From NCBI GenBank assembly GCA_027023345.1, contig JALVVO010000240.1:1-26694 (forward strand): a stretch of DNA of 26,694 nucleotides, read 5' to 3'. The notes under the pieces are model-generated. The model did no database searches. It was not told the DNA's origin and saw only the letters and a program-made list of their open reading frames with translations. Of this stretch, positions 21,083 to 26,694 are shown piece by piece. The DNA comes from Thermaceae bacterium. GTDB lineage: Bacteria; Deinococcota; Deinococci; Deinococcales; Marinithermaceae. The position numbers and the translations under genes were made by a program. The stretch's first letter is position 1, and the number at the start of each line of letters is the position of its first letter.

Positions 21083-22225
21083 ATGGCGATACGCGTGGCG
21101 GTGCCCAAGGAGACCGTGCCCGGCGAGCGCAGGGTCGCGCTCGTCCCCGACGTCGTGGCCCGCATGGCGAAGCAGGGCTACGAGGTCTGGGTGGAGAAGG
21201 GCGCGGGGGAGGGGGCCTTCTACCCGGACGCCGCGTACGAGGCGGCCGGGGCCAAGCTGGTCGAGGGCAAGGAGGCCCTCTACCCGGAGGCCGATCTGGT
21301 CCTCAAGATCCAGCCCCCGAGCGAGGAGGAAGTGGATTTAATGAAGGAGGGGGCGGTGGTGGTCGGCTTCATGCAGCCCCACCGCTACCCCGAGCGGGTG
21401 CGGCGGCTCGTCGAGCGCAAGGTGAACGCGTTCGCGCTCGAGCTCATTCCCCGCATCACCCGGGCCCAGGCGATGGACGTACTAAGTAGCCAGGCCTCGG
21501 TGGCCGGGTACAAGGCGGGCGTGCTGGCCGCCGACCTCGCCCCCAAGTTCTTCCCTATGCTCACCTACGCCGCCGGCACCATCCGGCCTGCGCTCGTCTT
21601 CGTGATCGGCGCCGGCGTCGCCGGCCTGCAGGCGATCGCCACCGCGAAGCGCCTCGGCGCGATCGTCGAGGCCTTCGACGTGCGCCGGGCGGCCGGCGAG
21701 CAGGTGCGGAGCCTGGGGGCGCGCTTCTTGGAGCTCGACATCGACGCCGAGGCCGAGGGCGGCTACGCCCGCGAGCTCACCCCCGAGGAAAAGGAGAAGG
21801 AGAAGCAGATGGTCGCCGACGCCATCGCCCGCGCCGACGTGGTGATCACCACCGCCCAGGTGCCGGGCAAGCCCGCGCCCCGGATCGTCACCCGGGAGAT
21901 GGTCGAGCGGATGAAGCCGGGCTCGGTCATCGTGGACCTGGCGGCGGAGTCGGGCGGCAACTGCGAGCTCACCCAGGCGGGGGAGAAGGTGGTGCACCGG
22001 GGTGTGACGATCTACGGGCCGGTGAACCTGCCCTCGGAGCTCCCCGTGCACGCCTCCGAGATGTACGCTCGCAACCTTTACAACTTCGTTTCCCTCCTGG
22101 CCAAGGAGGGGAAGGAGCTCTCCCCCGACTGGGACGACGAGATCCTGGCGAAAAGCGTGCTCGTCTGGGACGGCGAGGTCAAGCACGAGCCCACCCGGGC
22201 GCTCCTTTTGGGAGGCGAGGCATGA
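21083..22225 (+). CDS. pntAA: NAD(P) transhydrogenase subunit alpha part 1 (NAD-binding domain I)
   Basis: PntAA is the soluble NAD(H)-binding component of the proton-translocating transhydrogenase, which uses the proton gradient to drive NADPH formation from NADH. The 380-residue product begins MAIRVAVPKETVPGERRVAL, has the RAQAMDVLSSQASVAGY motif (residues 127-143) and the Rossmann motif GAGVAG at 176-181 with Asp199 at the end of the second strand. Length matches the separate domain I subunit of Thermus and Rhodospirillum. The SD AGGAGGGG lies 6 bases before ATG 21083. Its end overlaps pntAB by 4 bases (ATGA). Confidence 0.97.
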   Translation: MAIRVAVPKETVPGERRVALVPDVVARMAKQGYEVWVEKGAGEGAFYPDAAYEAAGAKLVEGKEALYPEADLVLKIQPPSEEEVDLMKEGAVVVGFMQPHRYPERVRRLVERKVNAFALELIPRITRAQAMDVLSSQASVAGYKAGVLAADLAPKFFPMLTYAAGTIRPALVFVIGAGVAGLQAIATAKRLGAIVEAFDVRRAAGEQVRSLGARFLELDIDAEAEGGYARELTPEEKEKEKQMVADAIARADVVITTAQVPGKPAPRIVTREMVERMKPGSVIVDLAAESGGNCELTQAGEKVVHRGVTIYGPVNLPSELPVHASEMYARNLYNFVSLLAKEGKELSPDWDDEILAKSVLVWDGEVKHEPTRALLLGGEA

Positions 22226-22521
22226 TCGAGCTGGGTTTCTGGACCACCCTCTACATCTTCATGCTGGCGGCCTTCACCGGGTACGAGGTGATCAGCCGGG
22301 TGCCGGTGATCCTGCACACGCCCCTGATGTCCGGCTCCAACTTCATCCACGGCGTGGTGGTGGTGGGGGCGATGTTCGCCCTGGGCCACGCGGAGACGCC
22401 GCTTGAGCAGGCGATCGGCTTCTTCGGCGTGCTCCTCGGGGCGGCCAACGCCGCCGGCGGCTACGCCGTCACCGAGCGGATGCTCGAGATGTTTGAGAAG
22501 AAGAAGGGGGGCCAGGCATGA
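22222..22521 (+). CDS. pntAB: NAD(P) transhydrogenase subunit alpha part 2 (membrane)
   Basis: This small subunit supplies the first helices of the proton-conducting domain II. The 99-residue product has about three hydrophobic segments (TTLYIFMLAAFTGYEVI; FIHGVVVVGAMFALG; IGFFGVLLGAANAAGGYAVT) and the VPVILHTPLMSGSNFIHG signature. A charged cytosolic tail ends in EKKKGGQA. It overlaps both neighbours in ATGA junctions, so the three subunits are probably made in a coupled way. Confidence 0.97.
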   Translation: MIELGFWTTLYIFMLAAFTGYEVISRVPVILHTPLMSGSNFIHGVVVVGAMFALGHAETPLEQAIGFFGVLLGAANAAGGYAVTERMLEMFEKKKGGQA

Positions 22522-23870
22522 CCTGGTTCATCCAAGCGATCTACTTCCTGACCGCGGTCGCGTTCATCTACGCCCTCAAGCAGATGAGCCACCCCAAGAC
22601 CGCCCGCCAGGGCGTGGTCTACGCCGGCGTCGCCATGGCGGTGGCGGTGCTCGCCACCTTCCTCTGGCCCGGGATGCACAACCTCGGCCTGATGGTGGTG
22701 GCCCTGGTGGTGGGCAGCGCCGTCGCCTGGTGGGCGGCCAAGGTCGTCGCCATGACCGACATGCCCCAGATGGTGGCGATCTACAACGGCATGGGCGGCG
22801 GCGCCGCCGGCACCATCGCCGCGGTCGAGCTTTTGAAGGGCGAGCTCACCCCCGCCTTCGCCGCCCTCGCGGTGCTCGGCGGGCTGATCGGCGCGGTGAG
22901 CTTCTCCGGCTCGCTCATCGCCTTCGCCAAGCTCCAGCGCCTGATGAAGGAGCGGCCCATCACCTTCCCCGGCCAGCAGGTCTTTAACCTGGTCTGGCTG
23001 GCGGTGACCGTGGTCATCGGCATTGTGCTCGTCTTCAAGCCGGTGGTCTCGCTGATCGTCCTCTTCTTCCTCTTGGCGCTGGTCTTCGGCGTGCTCATGA
23101 CCCTCCCCATCGGCGGCGCCGACATGCCGGTGGTGATCAGCCTCTACAACGCCTTCACCGGCCTCGCGGTGGGCTTTGAGGGGATCGCCCTCAGCCAGCC
23201 GGCGCTGATGGTGGCGGGCACGGTGGTGGGCGCCGCCGGTACCCTGCTCACCCAGCTCATGGCCAAGGCGATGAACCGCTCGCTCGCGAACGTGCTCTTC
23301 GGCGCCTTCGGGGCGGTGGAGCAGGAGAGCGAGATCGAGGGCGAGATGAAGGAGATCGGGCTCGAGGACGCCGCCGCCCTCATGGCCTACGCCAGCAAGG
23401 TCATCATCGTGCCCGGCTACGGGATGGCGGTGGCCCAGGCCCAGCACAAGATCAAGGAGCTCATGGACGAGCTGGAGAAGCGCGGGGTCGAGGTCAAGTT
23501 CGCCATCCACCCGGTGGCCGGCCGCATGCCCGGCCACATGAACGTGCTGCTCGCCGAGGCAGGGGTCCCCTACGACAAGCTCTTCGACCTCGACGACATC
23601 AACCCCGAGTTCGAGACCGCCGACGTCGCCTTGGTGATCGGCGCGAACGACGTGGTGAACCCCGCCGCCCGCCGCGAGGGCAGCCCGCTTTACGGCATGC
23701 CCATCCTCGACGTGGACAAGGCCAAGAACGTGATCGTGATCAAGCGCGGCCGGGGCAAGGGCTTTGCCGGGATCGAGAACGAGCTCTTCTACATGCCGAA
23801 CACCCGCATGCTCTTCGGCGACGCCAAGGACGTGGTGACGAAGCTGGTGCAGTCGATCAAGCAGTACTGA
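22518..23870 (+). CDS. pntB: NAD(P) transhydrogenase subunit beta
   Basis: PntB carries the rest of the membrane domain II and the NADP(H)-binding domain III. The 450-residue protein has multiple helices in about residues 1-265. These include the MTDMPQMVAIYNGMGGGAAG and PIGGADMPVVISLYNAFTG repeats that mark the proton path. The C-terminal NADP domain has PGYGMAVAQAQ at residues 299-309, GANDVVNPAA and KRGRGKGFAGIENELFY. Length is close to family standard. The operon ends at a strong terminator 15 bases beyond the stop. Confidence 0.98.
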   Translation: MTWFIQAIYFLTAVAFIYALKQMSHPKTARQGVVYAGVAMAVAVLATFLWPGMHNLGLMVVALVVGSAVAWWAAKVVAMTDMPQMVAIYNGMGGGAAGTIAAVELLKGELTPAFAALAVLGGLIGAVSFSGSLIAFAKLQRLMKERPITFPGQQVFNLVWLAVTVVIGIVLVFKPVVSLIVLFFLLALVFGVLMTLPIGGADMPVVISLYNAFTGLAVGFEGIALSQPALMVAGTVVGAAGTLLTQLMAKAMNRSLANVLFGAFGAVEQESEIEGEMKEIGLEDAAALMAYASKVIIVPGYGMAVAQAQHKIKELMDELEKRGVEVKFAIHPVAGRMPGHMNVLLAEAGVPYDKLFDLDDINPEFETADVALVIGANDVVNPAARREGSPLYGMPILDVDKAKNVIVIKRGRGKGFAGIENELFYMPNTRMLFGDAKDVVTKLVQSIKQY

Positions 23871-23885
23871 GCGGGGGTGCCGAGT

Positions 23886-23917
23886 CCGGGCCGGCCCTCG
23901 GGCCGGCCCGGCTTTTT
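23886..23917 (+). terminator. Rho-independent terminator of the pnt operon
   Basis: A perfect 11-base-pair G/C stem (23886-23896 with 23901-23911, loop CTCG) is followed by C and five T residues (23913-23917). It is placed directly after pntB and before the GGDEF gene, separating the two + strand units. Confidence 0.93.
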
Positions 23918-23921
23918 CTGG

Positions 23922-23940
23922 TAGGCTCTAGTTCAAAGGT
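23922..23940 (+). promoter_or_regulatory. Possible promoter and SD of the GGDEF gene
   Basis: After the pnt terminator, TAGGCT (23922-23927) is a weak TANNNT -10 candidate, and AAAGGT (23935-23940) is an SD 5 bases before ATG 23946. No -35 is visible, since that position lies in the terminator stem. A start near 23934 would leave a leader of about 12 bases, as proposed for the peroxiredoxin gene. Confidence 0.35.
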
Positions 23941-23945
23941 CGCGC

Positions 23946-25028
23946 ATGCCTTCCGAAAAGCACGAGCTGGAGACCATTCTCTTTGGCTCCCCGGAGGCGG
24001 TCGAGGACCTCCGGAGGGCCTACTTTCGCCGGGTCATGCTCCTTACCTACCCGCTGGGTTTCCTAGCGGTGCTCCTTGCCCTGGCCCTCGACCTCCGGCT
24101 CCACGGCCGGGTGGTGAGCCCGGTGGACGCCGCGCTCCTTCCCCTGCTCGGGCTCGGGTTTTTGGCGGGCTTCGTCCTCCTGCTCCGGGACGAGCGCTAT
24201 ACGCTGCCGGTGGGGCAGGGGCTCTTTTGGATCTTCGCCCTGTATGTCTTGCTCTCCTTCGTCTACCAGCACTTTTTCTTCTTCCCCCAAAGCGGGCGCT
24301 TCAGCGAGGTCAGCTACTGGGCGCCGCTCCTCTACCTGGGGGCGTTCCTCCTCTTTCCCACGAAGCACGCCTGGCGGATCGGCCTCCTGCTCTGGGGGCT
24401 CGGGGTGCTGACCAGCCTCGTCTACCTGCTCGTCGAGGCCTCGCCGATCTCGAACATCTGGCTGCAGTACCACGCGGCCGGCCTGGCCACGCTGGGGGTC
24501 GGCTTCCTGATCGCGCTCTCCAGCTTCTGGTACAGCACCGCCCGTAGCGAGGCCACCGTTGACTACCTGACCCGCCTGCCCAACCGCCGCTACACCCAGT
24601 TTGTGCTCGAGCGCATGATCCGGGAGGCCGAGCGGGCGGGCCGGCCCCTCTCGGTGATCCTCCTCGACCTCGACAACTTCAAGCGGATCAACGACACCCT
24701 CGGCCACTGGGCGGGGGACCGGGTGCTCCGGAGCCTGGCCCAGGCCATCCGGGGGATGCTCCGGGAGCACGACTGGCTAGGGCGCTGGGGGGGCGAGGAG
24801 TTCCTGATCCTCTTGCCCTCGACCGACGGGAAGCGGGCCGCCCAGATCGCCGAGCGCCTCGGCCAGCGCCTCATGGCGCTCCGCCCGGAGGGGCTTAGGG
24901 TATCGGCCAGCCTGGGCGTCGCCGAGCTCCGCGCGGGGGAGTCGCCGGTCGCGCTGATCGCCCGGGCCGACCGGGCGATGTACCGGGCCAAGGCGGCCGG
25001 GAAGGGGCGGGTCGAGGTGGACGCCTAG
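23946..25028 (+). CDS. Membrane-bound GGDEF diguanylate cyclase
   Basis: Diguanylate cyclases make cyclic di-GMP from two GTP. The 360-residue protein has six predicted helices (about residues 32-52, 61-80, 89-110, 122-140, 145-165 and 176-196), then a GGDEF domain (about 205-358) with DYLTRLPNRR, LLDLDNFKRINDTLGHWAGD and the active-site GGEEF at residues 282-286. An RxxD sequence (REHD, 273-276) sits five residues before it, the position of the inhibitory product-binding I-site, so feedback-inhibited activity is likely. The helical input domain is not a family I recognise; its signal is unknown. The stop overlaps the convergent metK stop in CTAG (25025-25028). Confidence 0.93.
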   Translation: MPSEKHELETILFGSPEAVEDLRRAYFRRVMLLTYPLGFLAVLLALALDLRLHGRVVSPVDAALLPLLGLGFLAGFVLLLRDERYTLPVGQGLFWIFALYVLLSFVYQHFFFFPQSGRFSEVSYWAPLLYLGAFLLFPTKHAWRIGLLLWGLGVLTSLVYLLVEASPISNIWLQYHAAGLATLGVGFLIALSSFWYSTARSEATVDYLTRLPNRRYTQFVLERMIREAERAGRPLSVILLDLDNFKRINDTLGHWAGDRVLRSLAQAIRGMLREHDWLGRWGGEEFLILLPSTDGKRAAQIAERLGQRLMALRPEGLRVSASLGVAELRAGESPVALIARADRAMYRAKAAGKGRVEVDA

Positions 25029-26200
25029 AGCCCGGCCTTGGCCCGGAGCTCCTCGACCCTCGGGGTCTCCTCCCAGGGAAAGCCTGCGCGGCCGAAGTGG
25101 CCGTAGGCCGAGGTTGGGGTGTAGATGGGCCGGAGGAGGTCGAGCTCCTCGATGATCGCCGCCGGCCGGGGGTCGAAGACCTCGCGGGCGAGGGCGGTGA
25201 GCTTTTCGTCGGGCAACTTTCCGGTGCCGAAGGACTCGACCCGGATCGAGACCGGCCTCGCCTTGCCGATGGCGTAGGCGAGCTCCACCAGGACGCGCTC
25301 GGCGAGGTCGGCGGCCACCATGTTCTTGGCCATGTAGCGGGCGTAGTAGCTGGCCGAGCGGTCCACCTTGGTGGGGTCCTTGCCGGAGAAGGCCCCGCCG
25401 CCGTGGGGCACCACCCCGCCGTAGGTGTCCACGATGATCTTGCGGCCGGTGAGGCCGGTGTCGGCGTGGGGGCCGCCGAGGACGAACTTGCCCGAGGGGT
25501 TGATCAGGTACTCGGTCTCCGGGCGGAGGAGCTCCTCGGGGATGGCGCGCTTCACCACCTTCTCGATCACGTCCTCGCGGATCGTGTCGAGGTCCACCTC
25601 GGGCGAGTGCTGGGTGGAGACGACCACGGTCTTGACGTAGACCGGCCGGTCCCCCTCGTAGACCACGGTGACCTGGGACTTGCCGTCGGGCCGGAGGTAG
25701 GGGATCTCCTTGGTCTTGCGGGCCTCGGCGAGCCGCATGGTGAGCCGGTGGGCCAAGGTGATGGGGAGCGGCATCAGCTCTTCGGTCTCGGTGGTGGCGT
25801 AGCCGTACATCAGGCCCTGGTCGCCGGCGCCCAGGCGGTCCTTGGGGTCGGTGGATTTTTCCACCCGGACCTCGTAGGCGAGGTTCACCCCGCCGGCGAT
25901 GTCCGGGCTCTGCTCGTCGATGGCGGTGAGCACCGCGCAGGTGTCGCCGTCGAAGCCGTACTTCGCCCGGGTGTAGCCGACGTCCTTGACCGTCTTGCGC
26001 ACGAGCCCCGGGATGTCCACGTACCCCTTGGTGGTGATCTCGCCGGCGACGAAGACGAGCCCGGTCGTCACCAGGGTCTCGGCGGCGACCCGGGCGGCGG
26101 GGTCCTGGGCCAGCATGGCGTCGAGGATCGCGTCGGAGATCCGGTCGGCGAGCTTGTCCGGGTGTCCTTCGGTGACCGATTCCGAGGTGACTAGCTTCAC
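25025..26200 (-). CDS. metK: S-adenosylmethionine synthase
   Basis: MetK makes S-adenosylmethionine from ATP and methionine. The 391-residue product has the N-terminal VTSESVTEGHPDKLADRISD with His13, the GAGDQGLMYGYA motif, the glycine-rich GGGAFSGKDPTKVDRSASY loop and the TSAYGHFGR C-terminal block. Length is normal. The start is GTG (26198-26200) with GAAGGGGG 6 bases upstream. The 70-base gap to fabF holds a TATACT hexamer and a hairpin, so metK probably has its own promoter and a structured leader. Its stop overlaps that of the GGDEF gene. Confidence 0.98.
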   Translation of the reverse strand: MKLVTSESVTEGHPDKLADRISDAILDAMLAQDPAARVAAETLVTTGLVFVAGEITTKGYVDIPGLVRKTVKDVGYTRAKYGFDGDTCAVLTAIDEQSPDIAGGVNLAYEVRVEKSTDPKDRLGAGDQGLMYGYATTETEELMPLPITLAHRLTMRLAEARKTKEIPYLRPDGKSQVTVVYEGDRPVYVKTVVVSTQHSPEVDLDTIREDVIEKVVKRAIPEELLRPETEYLINPSGKFVLGGPHADTGLTGRKIIVDTYGGVVPHGGGAFSGKDPTKVDRSASYYARYMAKNMVAADLAERVLVELAYAIGKARPVSIRVESFGTGKLPDEKLTALAREVFDPRPAAIIEELDLLRPIYTPTSAYGHFGRAGFPWEETPRVEELRAKAGL

Positions 26201-26216
26201 TCCCTACCCCCTTCAA

Positions 26217-26240
26217 AACGGGCCCCTAGGGGGCCCCGTT
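26217..26240 (-). promoter_or_regulatory. Hairpin with short T tract in the metK leader
   Basis: On the minus strand AACGGG and CCCC pair with GGGG and CCCGTT (10 pairs, one bulged G, loop CTA), followed by two more T residues to make TTTT. It may be the terminator of fabF, or, because TATACT lies upstream of it, an attenuator-like element within the metK leader. The leader is too short for the SAM-I riboswitch class and I see no match to other SAM classes. Confidence 0.55.
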
Positions 26241-26253
26241 CTAGCGGCTTTCG

Positions 26254-26259
26254 AGTATA
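26254..26259 (-). promoter_or_regulatory. Candidate -10 element of metK
   Basis: TATACT on the minus strand matches the -10 consensus in five of six positions and lies 12 bases after the fabF stop. The -35 position 17 bases upstream reads TTTTCC, a weak match. Transcription from it would give a leader of roughly 47 bases including the hairpin at 26240-26217. Confidence 0.5.
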
Positions 26260-26270
26260 CACCCGGCGGG

Positions 26271-26694
26271 CTAGCCGGAAAACCGCTTCAAGAGAAGCAC
26301 GGCGTTCTGCCCGCCGAAGGCGAAGGAGTTCGAGAGGGCGTACTCCACCTGGGCCTCGCGGGGTTCGTTGGGGACGAAGTCGAGGTCGAGCTCGGGGTCG
26401 GGGTCGTCGTAGTTGATGGTGGGCGGGAGCACCCCCGAGGCCAGGGCCTGGGCGGTGGCGATCGCCTCTACCGCGCCGGCCGCGCCCAGGAGGTGGCCGG
26501 TCATGGACTTGGTGGAGGAGACCGCGAGCTTCTTCGCGTGGTCGCCGAAGACCTTCTTGAGCGCGATCACCTCGACCCGGTCGTTGTAGGGGGTGCTGGT
26601 GCCGTGGGCGTTCACGTAGCCCACGGCCTCGGGGTCTAACCCGGCTTCCCGAAGCGCGGCTTCGATCGCGAGCACCGCTCCAAGCCCCTCGGGG
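26271..26694 (-). CDS. fabF: 3-oxoacyl-[acyl-carrier-protein] synthase II, C-terminal part (5' partial)
   Basis: FabF condenses malonyl-ACP with acyl-ACP in fatty-acid elongation. The visible 140 residues are the C-terminal third. They contain the catalytic His in VNAHGTSTPYND, the Lys/His pair in SSTKSMTGHLLGAAG, the INYDDPDPELDLDFVPN segment, and the SNSFAFGGQNAVLLLKR end. The active-site Cys half lies beyond the window edge. The complete enzyme is about 410 residues. metK follows on the same strand after 70 bases. FabB-type or other KAS paralogues are less likely given the TPYND and SFAFGGQNA motifs. Confidence 0.95.
   Translation of the reverse strand, partial: PEGLGAVLAIEAALREAGLDPEAVGYVNAHGTSTPYNDRVEVIALKKVFGDHAKKLAVSSTKSMTGHLLGAAGAVEAIATAQALASGVLPPTINYDDPDPELDLDFVPNEPREAQVEYALSNSFAFGGQNAVLLLKRFSG

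Noticed and set aside
26201..26270. SAM riboswitch upstream of metK
   Set aside because: The gap is about 70 bases and the inferred leader about 47; there is no four-way junction or recognisable SAM class motif, only one hairpin.
1..26694. Mobile elements, CRISPR arrays, tRNA or rRNA genes, integration sites
   Set aside because: No repeated spacers, transposase-like frames, terminal repeats or cloverleaf candidates were seen; every stretch over about 80 bases is coding.

Overview
The window is a high-GC chromosomal segment from a thermophilic bacterium of the Deinococcus-Thermus phylum, most likely order Thermales. The evidence is the Thermus-like sequence of nearly every ribosomal protein, including the zinc-Cys forms of S14, S4, L24 and L36. 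tuf runs directly into rpsJ with no separate S10 leader, and the transhydrogenase is of the three-subunit (PntAA/PntAB/PntB) type. I infer a relative of Oceanithermus or Marinithermus rather than Thermus itself, but the genus cannot be fixed from this sequence alone.

Bases 1-14991 (+ strand) are one uninterrupted gene expression superoperon. It starts with the 3' end of tuf (EF-Tu), then the S10 set (S10, L3, L4, L23, L2, S19, L22, S3, L16, L29, S17), the spc set (L14, L24, L5, S14, S8, L6, L18, S5, L30, L15, SecY), adenylate kinase, methionine aminopeptidase, IF-1 and L36, and the alpha set (S13, S11, S4, RNA polymerase alpha, L17). It ends at a strong hairpin/T6 terminator (14963-14991). 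Genes overlap or abut almost everywhere (GTGA, ATGA and TGATG junctions), many SDs are the extended GAGGTGA type, and several starts are GTG. Only two internal gaps are larger than about 30 bases (S14-S8 and S13-S11), and both contain hairpins. A promoter-like TAGTAT sits inside map.

Bases 14990-17070 (- strand) hold a probable redox/stress operon read leftwards: peroxiredoxin, quinone oxidoreductase-type dehydrogenase, and a NYN-fold protein whose usual catalytic acidic motif is gone. Bases 17152-20053 (+) hold an Fes-like esterase, a CaiB/BaiF CoA-transferase and an unrecognised four-helix membrane protein. A nitroreductase with a C-terminal extension (20058-21017, -) is divergent from the pntAA-pntAB-pntB proton-translocating transhydrogenase operon (21083-23870, +), which ends at its own terminator. 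A six-helix GGDEF diguanylate cyclase (23946-25028, +) converges on metK (25025-26200, -), which lies downstream of the C-terminal end of fabF (26271-26694, -, cut by the window edge).

No mobile element, CRISPR array, tRNA or rRNA is visible, and no gene-free stretch exceeds about 80 bases. The clearest structure not explained by the genes is regulatory. In the accessory half, five genes (NYN, quinone oxidoreductase, CoA-transferase, membrane protein, nitroreductase) have a TANNNT hexamer ending 6-7 bases before the start codon and lack a well-placed SD, as expected for leaderless mRNAs. In two cases the hexamer begins with the stop codon of the gene before it. I do not see a convincing new multi-gene system; the most original leads are these start-site architectures, the degenerate NYN protein, and the leader hairpins before S8, S11 and metK.
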